Of a stretch of DNA of 64,000 bases, positions 1 through 7,801 are shown piece after piece; within the stretch, counting starts at the first letter, position 1, and every line of letters starts with the position of its first letter. Source of the stretch: UPXZ01 sp049840795 (GTDB lineage: Bacteria > Bacteroidota > Bacteroidia > Bacteroidales > Paludibacteraceae); contig JASGJK010000038.1 of assembly GCA_049840795.1 (NCBI GenBank), forward strand, positions 5,720-69,719, read 5' to 3'. The notes beneath the pieces were generated by a model. The model ran no database searches, was not told the origin of the DNA, and worked only from the letters and a program-made list of their open reading frames with translations. Position numbers and translations under genes: made by a program.

Positions 1-486
1 AAATACGAATCCTATATTGATATAAAAAGCAAATCACCGCTACTCTACGCCCAATTTGTCCGTGAAAATAAGTATCAAAAAAAAGATACCGTCCACTTTG
101 ATCAATCTAACAATACCGCTGTATATGATGGTAAGAAAATGGATATCCCTGCCAACACGCAAGATTTTCTTTCGGTATTTTATTATGTTAGATCGCTGGA
201 TATGTCTAAACTCAAGAAAGGAGACGCTTTTGTTGTTCCGTTTTTCTCATCAGATAAGGTAACAAACTTCAAGATAATATACAATGGCGTAGAAACGATT
301 AAAACCAGAAAATTAGGTAAAATCTCGTGTTATTCATTCAAACCGCAGGTTCCGACTGGCAAGGTATTCAAGGACCAATATCCCGCCACAATGTGGATAT
401 CAGCCGATAGCAAGCGGTTACCTGTGTTAGTAGATGCCAAAATGAAAGTTGGCAGAATGAAAATGGAATTGTTAGAATACCAATAA
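1..486 (+). CDS. DUF3108 domain-containing protein, C-terminal part (5' end outside window)
   Basis: The reading frame is open from base 1 to a TAA at 484-486, so this is the last ~161 residues of a longer protein. The segment with YDGKKMDIP, then a 'DFLSVFYYVRSLD' helix and a C-terminal stretch ending in 'WISADSKRLPVLVDAKMKVG' has the look of the DUF3108 family of secreted Bacteroidota and proteobacterial proteins of unknown function. The mix of beta strands and the phrase 'WISADSKRLPV' are typical of that C-terminus. Start codon and signal peptide cannot be seen. Family call is moderately secure; function is unknown. Confidence 0.7.
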   Translation, partial: KYESYIDIKSKSPLLYAQFVRENKYQKKDTVHFDQSNNTAVYDGKKMDIPANTQDFLSVFYYVRSLDMSKLKKGDAFVVPFFSSDKVTNFKIIYNGVETIKTRKLGKISCYSFKPQVPTGKVFKDQYPATMWISADSKRLPVLVDAKMKVGRMKMELLEYQ

Positions 487-576
487 GACAACTATTAGTG
501 ATTAGTGATAAAAATCTTAAAGAGCGGTTTCTTAAATAAATGGAAATCGCTTTTATTTTATAATATGTTTGGATTT

Positions 577-1266
577 TTATACTAATCCGGCAATCATATT
601 CACAGTAAGTGCTACAACGAAAGTATTCAGCACAAACGAAAGAATGCCGTGTACCAATGCTATATGACGGATGCGTCGCGATGAAATCTCTACATCTGAA
701 ACCTGAAAGGTACATCCCATCACAAATGAAAAATAAGCAAAATCCAAATAATCCGGATTTTTTTCATTTGGGAATTCCAAGCCTCCGAAAATACGATTTC
801 CTTTTCCATCGTCAGCATCATAATACTCGTGGGCATAATGAAACACGTAAATGGTATGCACCATTGTCCAGGCGAGCAAAATTCCGAAAATACTTAGCGG
901 AACAAACAAAGTACTTTGTCTTATATCTGCACTTGTAGAGGTCATCAATAACAGTACGGTTAATAATCCGACAAATGATGAAACTATCACCATAAAAAAC
1001 ACAAAGAAAGTGCTTCCATCGTCTTGTGCAGCCCTTACTTTAATTTGATTCACCGAACGGGTAAAAATGACAATCCAACTAAAAAGCAGAAAAATAACCG
1101 AAAAAATGCTCCACGAAGCAAGTACTCGTAAAAGCAAACTAAAACGGCATAACAAAATGAATGCTATCAGCGAAATGAATAAGCTGACAAAAAAACGTGT
1201 CAGCGGGTGCATTCTCAAAAAGAGATTATTGACTTCGTTTTTGGTCTTTATAACGTGTCTGTTCAT
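577..1266 (-). CDS. DUF1345 family integral membrane protein
   Basis: About 229 residues with roughly five hydrophobic segments. The C-terminal signature 'YFSFVMGCTFQVSDVEI', followed by RRIRHIALVHG and LSFVLNTFVVAL, is that of DUF1345 (uncharacterised inner-membrane proteins). I chose the ATG at 1264-1266, which gives a Met-Asn-Arg start, because the longer reading starts inside rfbD. It lies directly downstream of rfbD on the same strand and could be co-transcribed, but nothing links it functionally to rhamnose synthesis. Confidence 0.8.
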   Translation of the reverse strand: MNRHVIKTKNEVNNLFLRMHPLTRFFVSLFISLIAFILLCRFSLLLRVLASWSIFSVIFLLFSWIVIFTRSVNQIKVRAAQDDGSTFFVFFMVIVSSFVGLLTVLLLMTSTSADIRQSTLFVPLSIFGILLAWTMVHTIYVFHYAHEYYDADDGKGNRIFGGLEFPNEKNPDYLDFAYFSFVMGCTFQVSDVEISSRRIRHIALVHGILSFVLNTFVVALTVNMIAGLV

Positions 1267-1280
1267 AAGATAAGTCTCTT

Positions 1281-2135
1281 TTACGATTCGAGTAGAGCGA
1301 GACACTTTCTCAAGCTATTTTCCCAATACGGAATGCTGATTCCGTAAATATTCTTTATCTTGGCTTTGTTTAATACGCTGTAATGAGGACGTGTCACTTT
1401 TGCAGGAAAGTATTTAGATTCGATGGGTTTTATGTTACACTGAATTTGTGCTATACGATGAATTGTTTTTGTAAAATCGTACCAGCTGCACACACCTTCA
1501 TTAGAATAGTGATATACTCCGGGAACAGTTTTATCCGAAGAAATAATTTTCAATATTGCATCAGCCAAATCTCCGGCATACGTTGGTGTCCCAACCTGAT
1601 CAAAAATAACATTCAGTTCATCACGTTCGCGACCAAGTCTAAGCATTGTTTTCACAAAATTATTTCCAAACGAAGAATACAACCACGATGTGCGTATAAT
1701 AACGGCATTGGCAAAACTTTGCAGCAAAACCTGTTCGCCTTCTAATTTGGATTTGCCATAAACTCCAAGCGGTTTTACGGGCATTTCTTCGGTGTAAGGA
1801 ATATGATTGGTGCCGTCAAAAACATAATCCGTAGAAACATGAATCATTCTCAAACCTAATTTTTGAGCCGCTTCACCCAAATTTCTCACGGCATCTCGGT
1901 TAATTTTGTAACATAATTCCACATCATCTTCAGCTTTGTCAACCGCCGTATATGCCGCACAATTGATTAAAGCCTCAATACTATTTTCAGAAATAAAATT
2001 TTCTATGGCTAAAACATCCGTAATATCCAATTCGGCAACATCCGTAAAGAAAAATTGATGTTGAGGATAATTAAGAGATAAAATACGAATTTCATTTCCG
2101 AGTTGTCCGTTAGAACCTGTTATTAAGATATTCAT
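1281..2135 (-). CDS. rfbD: dTDP-4-dehydrorhamnose reductase
   Basis: NADPH-dependent reductase performing the last step of dTDP-L-rhamnose synthesis in the cytoplasm. It belongs to the extended short-chain dehydrogenase family: the N-terminal Rossmann motif GSNGQLG is at residues 7-13, 'HVSTDYVFDG' carries the conserved active-site Thr/Asp region, and YGKSK (about residue 130) is the catalytic YxxxK. Length (~284 aa) is normal. The ATG at 2133-2135 is preferred over a TTG four codons upstream because it gives the canonical MNILITG beginning. It is the third rfb gene on this strand after rfbA and rfbC. A tandem AT-rich repeat sits immediately 5' of the start. Confidence 0.93.
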   Translation of the reverse strand: MNILITGSNGQLGNEIRILSLNYPQHQFFFTDVAELDITDVLAIENFISENSIEALINCAAYTAVDKAEDDVELCYKINRDAVRNLGEAAQKLGLRMIHVSTDYVFDGTNHIPYTEEMPVKPLGVYGKSKLEGEQVLLQSFANAVIIRTSWLYSSFGNNFVKTMLRLGRERDELNVIFDQVGTPTYAGDLADAILKIISSDKTVPGVYHYSNEGVCSWYDFTKTIHRIAQIQCNIKPIESKYFPAKVTRPHYSVLNKAKIKNIYGISIPYWENSLRKCLALLES

Positions 2136-2137
2136 AG

Positions 2138-2168
2138 TTTTGAGCAATTGAGAATTTGAGTAATTGAA
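2138..2168. repeat. 8-nt tandem repeat (GAGnAATT type) upstream of rfbD
   Basis: Plus-strand units read gagcaatt, gagaattt, gagtaatt, gaac. The block begins 3 bases upstream of the rfbD ATG. Similar blocks lie at 2531-2570 (inverted orientation) and 3137-3178. Confidence 0.7.
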
Positions 2169-2173
2169 CGATT

Positions 2174-2490
2174 TTATCTGTTTAAATTTTTTCTTATAAC
2201 TGAAAATATTTTTACTAATTCTTCTGTTTCTGTTTTTAATTGTTTAAATTTTTCTGAAGAAATTAGATTTGCTTCTTCTATCAACTCCAACCAAAATAAG
2301 GATTCATCTATTTCTTCTAAGACAATACACATCTTTGAAAATTTTTCGGCTTCCGAACGACCTCGGGCAAACGCTCTGAAATTACATCATCACCTTTTTT
2401 GCAATAATCTACGTAAAATCGAACTACTTGAATTACAAATAACTTTGTTCGAAGTCCATACTTTTCATTAAAAGTAATTTCTGCATTCAT
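2174..2490 (-). pseudogene. four-helix-bundle (S23/IVP-like) protein, internally deleted
   Basis: From an ATG at 2488-2490 the frame gives MNAEITFNEKYGLRTKLFVI and continues to VIS, then is lost. A different frame resumes with FRAFARGRSEAEKFSKM and reads to a TAA at 2174-2176. Together the pieces match the four-helix-bundle family related to proteins in 23S rRNA intervening sequences, which often have 'SKQLLRSGTSVGANYRA' at exactly the junction. About 14-15 codons are therefore missing and the frame is shifted. Members of this family are common small genes in Bacteroidota and are often found inside polysaccharide clusters. Their function is unclear. Non-functional as sequenced. Confidence 0.72.
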
Positions 2491-2530
2491 AATATTTTAT
2501 TTGGTTTGGTTTTATGCCTATTCAGTTTTA

Positions 2531-2570
2531 TTACTCAATTACTCAACTGCTCAAATTCTCAACTGCTCAA
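2531..2570. repeat. 8-9-nt tandem repeat (TnCTCAA type)
   Basis: Reads ttactcaatt, actcaactg, ctcaaattc, tcaactgctcaa: imperfect copies of an 8-9-nt unit that is the reverse complement of the blocks at 2138-2168 and 3137-3178. It lies just downstream of the rfbC stop. Confidence 0.7.
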
Positions 2571-2576
2571 AGCTAT

Positions 2577-3125
2577 TTAAAAGTTTATTTCAGCATCTTC
2601 AAACGTTGGGTGTTTGATGTCTTTTTCTGAAACAAGAGCTTTATCAGCCGGAATTTTCCAGTCAATATTTAATGACGGATCGTTGTAGAGAATGCCTCTT
2701 TCAAATGACGGATTATAAAAATCATCGCATTTGTAAGAAAAAACGGCGGTTTCACTCAACACTGAAAATCCGTGTGCAAAACCTTGTGGAATAAGAAATT
2801 GCAAATGGTTTTCATCTGTTAATTCTACGCCATACCATTGCCCAAAAGTAGGTGAATCTTTACGCAGATCCACCGCAACATCCCACACTGTTCCAACAGT
2901 AACCGAAACCAATTTTGACTGGCTATGAGGTAGTAACTGATAATGTAACCCTCGGATGACGCCGTAACTTGATTTGGACTGATTATCTTGGCAAAAATTT
3001 TGTTTAATACCAGCTTCGTAGTATTTTTTTTGGTTGTATGTTTCAAAAAAATATCCACGTGCATCGGCAAATACACGTGGCTTTATGATGAGCAAATCTT
3101 TTATCGGGGTTTGTATTATTTCCAT
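2577..3125 (-). CDS. rfbC: dTDP-4-dehydrorhamnose 3,5-epimerase
   Basis: Cupin-fold epimerase acting on dTDP-4-keto-6-deoxyglucose, the middle step of dTDP-rhamnose synthesis. Visible signatures: PRVFADARGYFFETY near the N-terminus, GLHYQ (catalytic His), the 'DVAVDLRKDSPTFGQW' segment with the partner acidic residue, and FAHGFSVLSETA followed by YKCDDFY with the active-site Tyr. The ATG at 3123-3125 (MEIIQTP) gives the usual 182 residues; the preceding codons fall in repeat DNA. Same strand as rfbA upstream and rfbD downstream. Confidence 0.94.
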   Translation of the reverse strand: MEIIQTPIKDLLIIKPRVFADARGYFFETYNQKKYYEAGIKQNFCQDNQSKSSYGVIRGLHYQLLPHSQSKLVSVTVGTVWDVAVDLRKDSPTFGQWYGVELTDENHLQFLIPQGFAHGFSVLSETAVFSYKCDDFYNPSFERGILYNDPSLNIDWKIPADKALVSEKDIKHPTFEDAEINF

Positions 3126-3136
3126 TTTTTTTAGCT

Positions 3137-3178
3137 TTGAGTAATTGAGCAATTGAGCAATTGAGAATTTGAGTAGTT
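3137..3178. repeat. 8-nt tandem repeat (GAGnAATT type) upstream of rfbC
   Basis: About five plus-strand units: gagtaatt, gagcaatt, gagcaatt, gagaattt, gagtagtt. It begins ~12 bases upstream of the rfbC ATG, the same relative position as the block in front of rfbD. Confidence 0.72.
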
Positions 3179-3230
3179 ATTTTAAAAGTTTGCAGAAAGT
3201 CCTCCTGTGGGGCTTGCGGCAGGCAGAGAT

Positions 3231-4109
3231 TTAGGGAGCTGTTTTTTCGTTAGCGATTTTGATTAAATATTCTCCGTAATGATTTTTTTTTAGGGGTTCT
3301 GCCAATTGTAATAGTTTCTCTTTTGATATATAGCCGTATCGATAAGCTATTTCTTCCAAACAAGCCACTTTCAACCCCTGACGGTTTTCAATGGTAGCTA
3401 TAAAATTGGAGGCTTCGAGCAGGCTATCGTGCGTACCGGTATCAAGCCACGCCATTCCGCGCCCCATCATTCTCAAACTTAAACGTCCTTCTTCTAAATA
3501 AAGTCTGTTTAAGTCTGTTATTTCTAATTCTCCGCGCTTTGAAGGCTTCAAATTTTTGGATTTTTTCACTACGTCATTGCTGTAAAAATAAAGTCCGGTA
3601 ACAGCATAATTTGATTTTGGTACCGTCGGTTTTTCTTCGAGACTCAACACTTTTCCGTTAGAATCAAATTCAGCAACGCCATAACGCTCCGGATCGTTTA
3701 CATAATATCCAAAAACGATTGCTCCATCTTCAAGTTTAGCGGCTTCGCGCAACGTTCGTGAAAAATCGAAGCCATAGAAAATATTATCTCCCAAAATCAT
3801 ACATACACTGCCATCTCCAATAAATTCTTCGCCTATGATAAATGCCTGAGCTAAACCATCCGGTGAAGGCTGTATGGCGTAAGTTAAGTTTATTCCTAAA
3901 TCACTGCCATCACCAAGAAGGTTTTCGTACAGATGTATATCTTGTGGAGTAGAAATTATCAAAATTTCTTTGATGCCTGCCAACATTAAAATTGATAACG
4001 GATAGTAAATCATTGGTTTATCATATACCGGAATGATTTGTTTTGAAATACTTTTTGTAACCGGATATAAACGGGTTCCTGAACCACCTGCTAAAATAAT
4101 GCCTTTCAT
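3231..4109 (-). CDS. rfbA: glucose-1-phosphate thymidylyltransferase
   Basis: Nucleotidyltransferase that makes dTDP-glucose from dTTP and glucose-1-phosphate, the entry to dTDP-rhamnose synthesis. N-terminal GGSGTRLYP with the following Lys is the nucleotide-binding signature; 'QIIPVYDKPMIYYPL', GDNIFYG and WLDTGTHDSL are all RmlA hallmarks. 292 residues is full length. It is the first rfb gene in the direction of transcription. rfbB (4,6-dehydratase), needed between RfbA and RfbC, is not in this window. Confidence 0.95.
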   Translation of the reverse strand: MKGIILAGGSGTRLYPVTKSISKQIIPVYDKPMIYYPLSILMLAGIKEILIISTPQDIHLYENLLGDGSDLGINLTYAIQPSPDGLAQAFIIGEEFIGDGSVCMILGDNIFYGFDFSRTLREAAKLEDGAIVFGYYVNDPERYGVAEFDSNGKVLSLEEKPTVPKSNYAVTGLYFYSNDVVKKSKNLKPSKRGELEITDLNRLYLEEGRLSLRMMGRGMAWLDTGTHDSLLEASNFIATIENRQGLKVACLEEIAYRYGYISKEKLLQLAEPLKKNHYGEYLIKIANEKTAP

Positions 4110-4147
4110 ATATTTACGATTAAACGATTTAATAGTCTTGTATCTTG

Positions 4148-4155
4148 CAAAAGTA
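4148..4155 (-). promoter_or_regulatory. -7 box of the rfbA promoter
   Basis: Minus-strand TACTTTTG fits the Bacteroidota -7 consensus TAnnTTTG, about 39 bases upstream of the rfbA ATG. Confidence 0.55.
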
Positions 4156-4182
4156 CGATTATTTTTCTAAAACACAAGGTTT

Positions 4183-4734
4183 TTAATCTTCATCAAACTT
4201 TAGATCGCCGTTTTGATATTTTGAGAAATATAGGGCAAGTAATACAAGATATTTAGCAATCTCACTTTGTGCTTGAAGCGTATCGGGAGTAATTTCAGTT
4301 TTTTTCATCCGCAAAAGCATAACTCCGTATTGAAAATTAAGACAAACTTCAATATCACTTACGTCAGAATGACTTTGTTGTTTGCGAAGCTGACCGATAA
4401 CAGGCAAAATATGATAAAACTTTGCATTGTAAGCAGGATCAACGCCCGACTTTAGAAGCAACGAATGTAAGTCGTCCAACTGGCTCAATGTGTTTTTATT
4501 GATTTGAAGATGACCTTTGTGCTGAACATTTTCCATTCTTATCATATCTATAAGGCTTTCGTACCACTCATACAATATATTTTTTTCTTCATCCGAGACC
4601 GGATAAGGTTGTATTATTTGTTTGTTCACCAGTTCAATATTTAAATTGAACGCACGTATTACATCCTCTATCTGCCACATATACAGTAAATACTCTATGA
4701 TGTTTTTTTTGCGTAGTTTTTGCGCTATGAACAT
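4183..4734 (-). CDS. DUF4924 family protein
   Basis: 183 residues, soluble and largely helical, beginning MFIAQKLRKKNIIEYLLYMW. The opening 'FIAQ.LRK.NI.EYLLYMWQIED.IRA' and the later 'ILPVIGQLRKQQ' are the pattern I associate with DUF4924, a Bacteroidota-specific family with no known function. It lies between rfbA and the S4-domain gene on the same strand. No signal peptide or membrane segment is seen. Confidence 0.7.
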   Translation of the reverse strand: MFIAQKLRKKNIIEYLLYMWQIEDVIRAFNLNIELVNKQIIQPYPVSDEEKNILYEWYESLIDMIRMENVQHKGHLQINKNTLSQLDDLHSLLLKSGVDPAYNAKFYHILPVIGQLRKQQSHSDVSDIEVCLNFQYGVMLLRMKKTEITPDTLQAQSEIAKYLVLLALYFSKYQNGDLKFDED

Positions 4735-4781
4735 TTTGTTTGATTTTGACTTTTGAGTTTATAATTCATATAAAAAGCCTC

Positions 4782-5177
4782 TTAATTTCCATCATCAATA
4801 AAATACGGTTCAAAAAAGTCGTCCATTTCTCTACGTTCTTTTTTGGTTGGTCTGCCTGCGCCTCTTGCTCTGCCAGACTGTGCTGCAATTTTGCCAAGTT
4901 CGATGAGCTGCAATTGATCGGGCGTAGTTACATCTTCACGATATTCTGATACCAACTTCGGACCTATTCGGTTTTGTAGTAAAGCCAGTACTTTAAACGA
5001 ATAAAGTACCGGACTATACTTCACTCCGATAATGTCACCTGTTTTAATTACTCGTGAAGGTTTTACTGAGATATTATTTATAAATATCCTCCCTTTTTTA
5101 CACGCTTCTGTTGCCAAACTCCGGGTTTTGAACAAACGAACAGCCCAAAGCCATTTATCAATACGAACTTCGTCCAT
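4782..5177 (-). CDS. S4-domain RNA-binding protein, Hsp15-like
   Basis: 131 residues with an N-terminal S4 RNA-binding domain: 'RIDKWLWAVRLFKTRSLA' followed by GRIFINNISVKPSRVIKTGD. This is the RSSY-like Hsp15/HslR arrangement. Hsp15 binds the 50S subunit carrying a stalled peptidyl-tRNA. The C-terminus is basic, then acidic/aromatic (RPTKKERREMDDFFEPYF). It sits close to pth and rplY, which also serve stalled or aborted translation and the ribosome. The ATG at 5177 is 8 bases from the upstream stop. Confidence 0.85.
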   Translation of the reverse strand: MDEVRIDKWLWAVRLFKTRSLATEACKKGRIFINNISVKPSRVIKTGDIIGVKYSPVLYSFKVLALLQNRIGPKLVSEYREDVTTPDQLQLIELGKIAAQSGRARGAGRPTKKERREMDDFFEPYFIDDGN

Positions 5178-5185
5178 ATATACCT

Positions 5186-5857
5186 CTAATTATCCATAAT
5201 TTCCCACTTTCCACCGGTTTTAATACTGAATGGAATATAGTAAGATAAGACCACTTTTACATCAAAGGCGGTATCTTTATTCTTATTGCTCGAAATATCC
5301 GGAAAATAACCATCCATTTTATCTGTGAGAAACATTGTTTGTGTCACTTCCACACCCACACTAAATTTTTCTGAAAGACGGTATTGATAAGCGGCTCCTA
5401 TAGATAAGCCTGCGGTACTTCCTTTTATTTTTACGTCATTATCAAAGAGTGAATTATAAAATACGGCTACAATCCCACCAAAAGCATATAACGAATGAGA
5501 AATCTGTTTGTCTATAAACCGGTTTCCATAAATGACATACTCTAAGTTTGTTCCGATTTTTGTAACATCACCCGAAAAAAAATGCGTTCTTTCATCATTC
5601 GATTTTTGAGTGTCTTTGCCTCTATAATCCTCATAACCACCAAATAACCTAAAACCAAAATTGGAGGGGAAAACATATCTAAATCCCACCGAACTTCCAA
5701 ATCCCAAATTGCTTTTAAATAACGATTTTAAGTTATCGCCTCCAATATCTCCTGACATTTTATTAGCTCCGGCACTTAGAAAGACAGCACTTTCTCCCTG
5801 CGAAAACACAGGATAAGCAATCAGAAATAAATAAATAATCAGAAATGACGTTTTCAT
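5186..5857 (-). CDS. outer-membrane beta-barrel protein, DUF6089-like
   Basis: 223 residues with a signal peptide (MKTSFLIIYLFLIAYPVFSQ). The body is made of alternating polar/aromatic strands typical of a small beta-barrel: GFRLFGGYEDYRG, HSLYAFGGIVAVFYNS, GLSIGAAYQYRLSEKFSVGVEV. It resembles the DUF6089 proteins of Bacteroidota; a second, more typical member is at 12814-13603. Likely in the outer membrane; role unknown. Confidence 0.65.
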   Translation of the reverse strand: MKTSFLIIYLFLIAYPVFSQGESAVFLSAGANKMSGDIGGDNLKSLFKSNLGFGSSVGFRYVFPSNFGFRLFGGYEDYRGKDTQKSNDERTHFFSGDVTKIGTNLEYVIYGNRFIDKQISHSLYAFGGIVAVFYNSLFDNDVKIKGSTAGLSIGAAYQYRLSEKFSVGVEVTQTMFLTDKMDGYFPDISSNKNKDTAFDVKVVLSYYIPFSIKTGGKWEIMDN

Positions 5858-5870
5858 TAGGTTTGAGTTT

Positions 5871-6434
5871 TTATTTATTATTAAAATGTGTCATTGTGCT
5901 TTGCGCACCCGATAAACAAAAATCCTTAATCATTTCAACGGTTTTCTCTGCCCTCTCAGGAAGTTTTGCAAACTCATCATCAGTCCATTTATTTAAGACA
6001 TACTCCACTTGTCGTCCTCTTTGAAAATCGCTTCCGATTCCGAATCTCAGTCGGGCGTAGTTATTATGTCCCAATACTTCTTGAATATTTTTAAGTCCGT
6101 TGTGTCCTGCATCTGAGCCTTGAGGTTTCAATCTTAATGTTCCAAACGGAAGTGCCAAATCATCCACTACTACCAGCACATTTTCGATGATTATTTTTTC
6201 TTTCTGCATCCAATACCGTAACGCGTTACCGCTTAAATTCATAAAAGTAGATGGTTTTAGCAAAAGTAATGTTTTCCCTTTCAATTTTACTTCTGCTGTC
6301 GAGCCATAGCGATTTTCTGCAAAAAAAACATTGGACGCCTTAGCAAAAGCGTCCAATATAGTAAATCCTACGTTGTGTCGGGTATCTTGATATTCGTTAC
6401 CAATATTTCCCAACCCTACAATTAAATACTTCAT
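5871..6434 (-). CDS. pth: peptidyl-tRNA hydrolase
   Basis: Cleaves peptidyl-tRNA released prematurely from ribosomes. Motifs: 'GLGNIGNEYQDTRHNVGF' (with the catalytic His), FMNLSG, VVVDDLALPFG (catalytic Asp) and 'SDAGHNGLKNI'. 187 residues is normal. It starts 11 bases after the stop of rplY on the same strand, an association common in bacteria, so they likely share a transcript. Confidence 0.95.
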   Translation of the reverse strand: MKYLIVGLGNIGNEYQDTRHNVGFTILDAFAKASNVFFAENRYGSTAEVKLKGKTLLLLKPSTFMNLSGNALRYWMQKEKIIIENVLVVVDDLALPFGTLRLKPQGSDAGHNGLKNIQEVLGHNNYARLRFGIGSDFQRGRQVEYVLNKWTDDEFAKLPERAEKTVEMIKDFCLSGAQSTMTHFNNK

Positions 6435-6444
6435 TTATAAATTC

Positions 6445-7020
6445 TTATTTGTCGGCAGCAGCCGCAGCTCCTCTGGCAGCACGTGTCAATTTAACCTGTG
6501 CAACAACAGTATTTTTAGCATTTAATAATTCAAGACCGTCTAATTGAACTTTAGCTACTTGGATGGATTTTCCGAGTCCGAGACTTGTTACGTCAATAGT
6601 TATAACTTCCGGTATATTCGTATATACACCTTTTACTTTTAGCTTGCGTATTTCGAGACTTAATTTACCTCCGGCTTTTACACCTTCTGCAAGTCCTACC
6701 AATTTCACCGGTAACTCTACAACAACCGGTTTATTTTCTGCAACTTCTAAAAAGTCTATATGTAGCACTTGATCTGAAACCGGATGAAACTGTAAATCTT
6801 TCATTATGGCTTTTGTCATGGTTTTGCCTATGCTTAAATTCACCACAAACACATCCGGACTATAAATTAATTTTCTCAAATCACTTTTTGTTGCTGTAAA
6901 ATGCACGTTTTCACCTCCGCCGTAAAGCACGCAAGGTACTGATTCGGAATTTCTTACAGCCTTGGTGGCTTTTTTACCTAATTCTTGGCGAACTTCGCCT
7001 TTTAATTCAAATGTTTTCAT
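6445..7020 (-). CDS. rplY: 50S ribosomal protein L25 / general stress protein Ctc
   Basis: 191 residues, the long two-domain CTC form: an N-terminal 5S rRNA-binding L25 domain (LKGEVRQELGKKATKAVR, VPCVLYGG) followed by the TL5/CTC C-terminal beta domain ('PVKLVGLAEGVKAGGKLSLE', GKSIQVAKVQLDG). It ends in an Ala-rich tail. It heads a run with pth. A Bacteroidota -7 box (7125-7132) lies about 105 bases upstream. Confidence 0.95.
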   Translation of the reverse strand: MKTFELKGEVRQELGKKATKAVRNSESVPCVLYGGGENVHFTATKSDLRKLIYSPDVFVVNLSIGKTMTKAIMKDLQFHPVSDQVLHIDFLEVAENKPVVVELPVKLVGLAEGVKAGGKLSLEIRKLKVKGVYTNIPEVITIDVTSLGLGKSIQVAKVQLDGLELLNAKNTVVAQVKLTRAARGAAAAADK

Positions 7021-7124
7021 TCGTCTTTTAAAATAAATTTGTGTTACTCAAAATTTAAGCGTTTGTTATTTAAGTGATTAGTCGCTTAATTTCCCATCAC
7101 ACTTTCTCTTGCAAAAAAGTGGCA

Positions 7125-7132
7125 CAAAGATA
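7125..7132 (-). promoter_or_regulatory. -7 box of the rplY promoter
   Basis: Minus-strand TATCTTTG, with a TTGG element about 18 bases further upstream (7150-7153) at the expected -33 spacing. Confidence 0.55.
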
Positions 7133-7206
7133 CAAATAAGTTTTAAAGTCCAACAGTAGAGAGATTAAAAGTTTAATTTCCTTTCGTGATAAAGGTGGAT
7201 TTTCTC

Positions 7207-7214
7207 TATCTTTG
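7207..7214 (+). promoter_or_regulatory. -7 box in front of the ferredoxin-domain gene
   Basis: TATCTTTG, a perfect TAnnTTTG, ends 12 bases before the ATG at 7227. The leader must therefore be very short. Confidence 0.55.
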
Positions 7215-7226
7215 CAAAAAAAACGT

Positions 7227-7772
7227 ATGATTATAGACGAAAGAGATACAAGACGAGAACGTGTTGTCGATGTTGCTTATGCTATGATGACAGCGGCACG
7301 AACAGCGCCAAAAGGTAAAGGATTTGATATTATTGAAGTGAAATTAGTCACCGATAACGACATTTCTATCCTTTCTGATGCTATGCTCACGTACAGTGAA
7401 AAGACCGAAATGATGTTTATAACACGCGACGCGGAAAATATTCTTCATTCCGATGCTATTGTCCTCATCGGTACCAGACAAAAAGCACATAATCTAAATT
7501 GCGGTTATTGTGGTTTTGCTACTTGTGCTGACAAACTCAAACTGCCGGAAGTGCCTTGTTCGCTTAATTCGGTAGATGTGGGGATTGCTCTTGGTTCGGC
7601 GTGTGCAGCGGCTGCCGATGCGCGCGTTGATACTCGTGTTATGTTTTCGGCTGGACGCGTAGCTTTGGATATGGGCTGGATGCCGAATTGCTCAAATGTA
7701 TATGCTATCCCTTTAAGTTGTTCTTCTAAAAATCCGTTTTTTGACCGTCAATCTACCCGACCGAAACAATAG
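7227..7772 (+). CDS. ferredoxin-domain protein (DUF2148 family)
   Basis: 181 residues starting at the ATG MIIDERDTRR; an in-frame TTG five codons upstream lies in the promoter and was rejected. The central Cys cluster NCGYCGFATCADK plus further Cys at 'VPCSLNSVDVGIALGSACA' and at WMPNCSN matches DUF2148, a small iron-sulfur-binding family of unknown function common in anaerobes. First of three closely spaced plus-strand genes, with the MFS carrier (30 bases downstream) and the radical SAM enzyme. Confidence 0.8.
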   Translation: MIIDERDTRRERVVDVAYAMMTAARTAPKGKGFDIIEVKLVTDNDISILSDAMLTYSEKTEMMFITRDAENILHSDAIVLIGTRQKAHNLNCGYCGFATCADKLKLPEVPCSLNSVDVGIALGSACAAAADARVDTRVMFSAGRVALDMGWMPNCSNVYAIPLSCSSKNPFFDRQSTRPKQ

Positions 7773-7801
7773 TTGATGAATACCGCCTAATTTTCCGAAC
7801 G

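Noticed and set aside
577..1305. Longer N-terminus for the DUF1345 protein
   Set aside because: The extra 13 codons overlap the end of rfbD; the ATG at 1264-1266 gives a normal family start.
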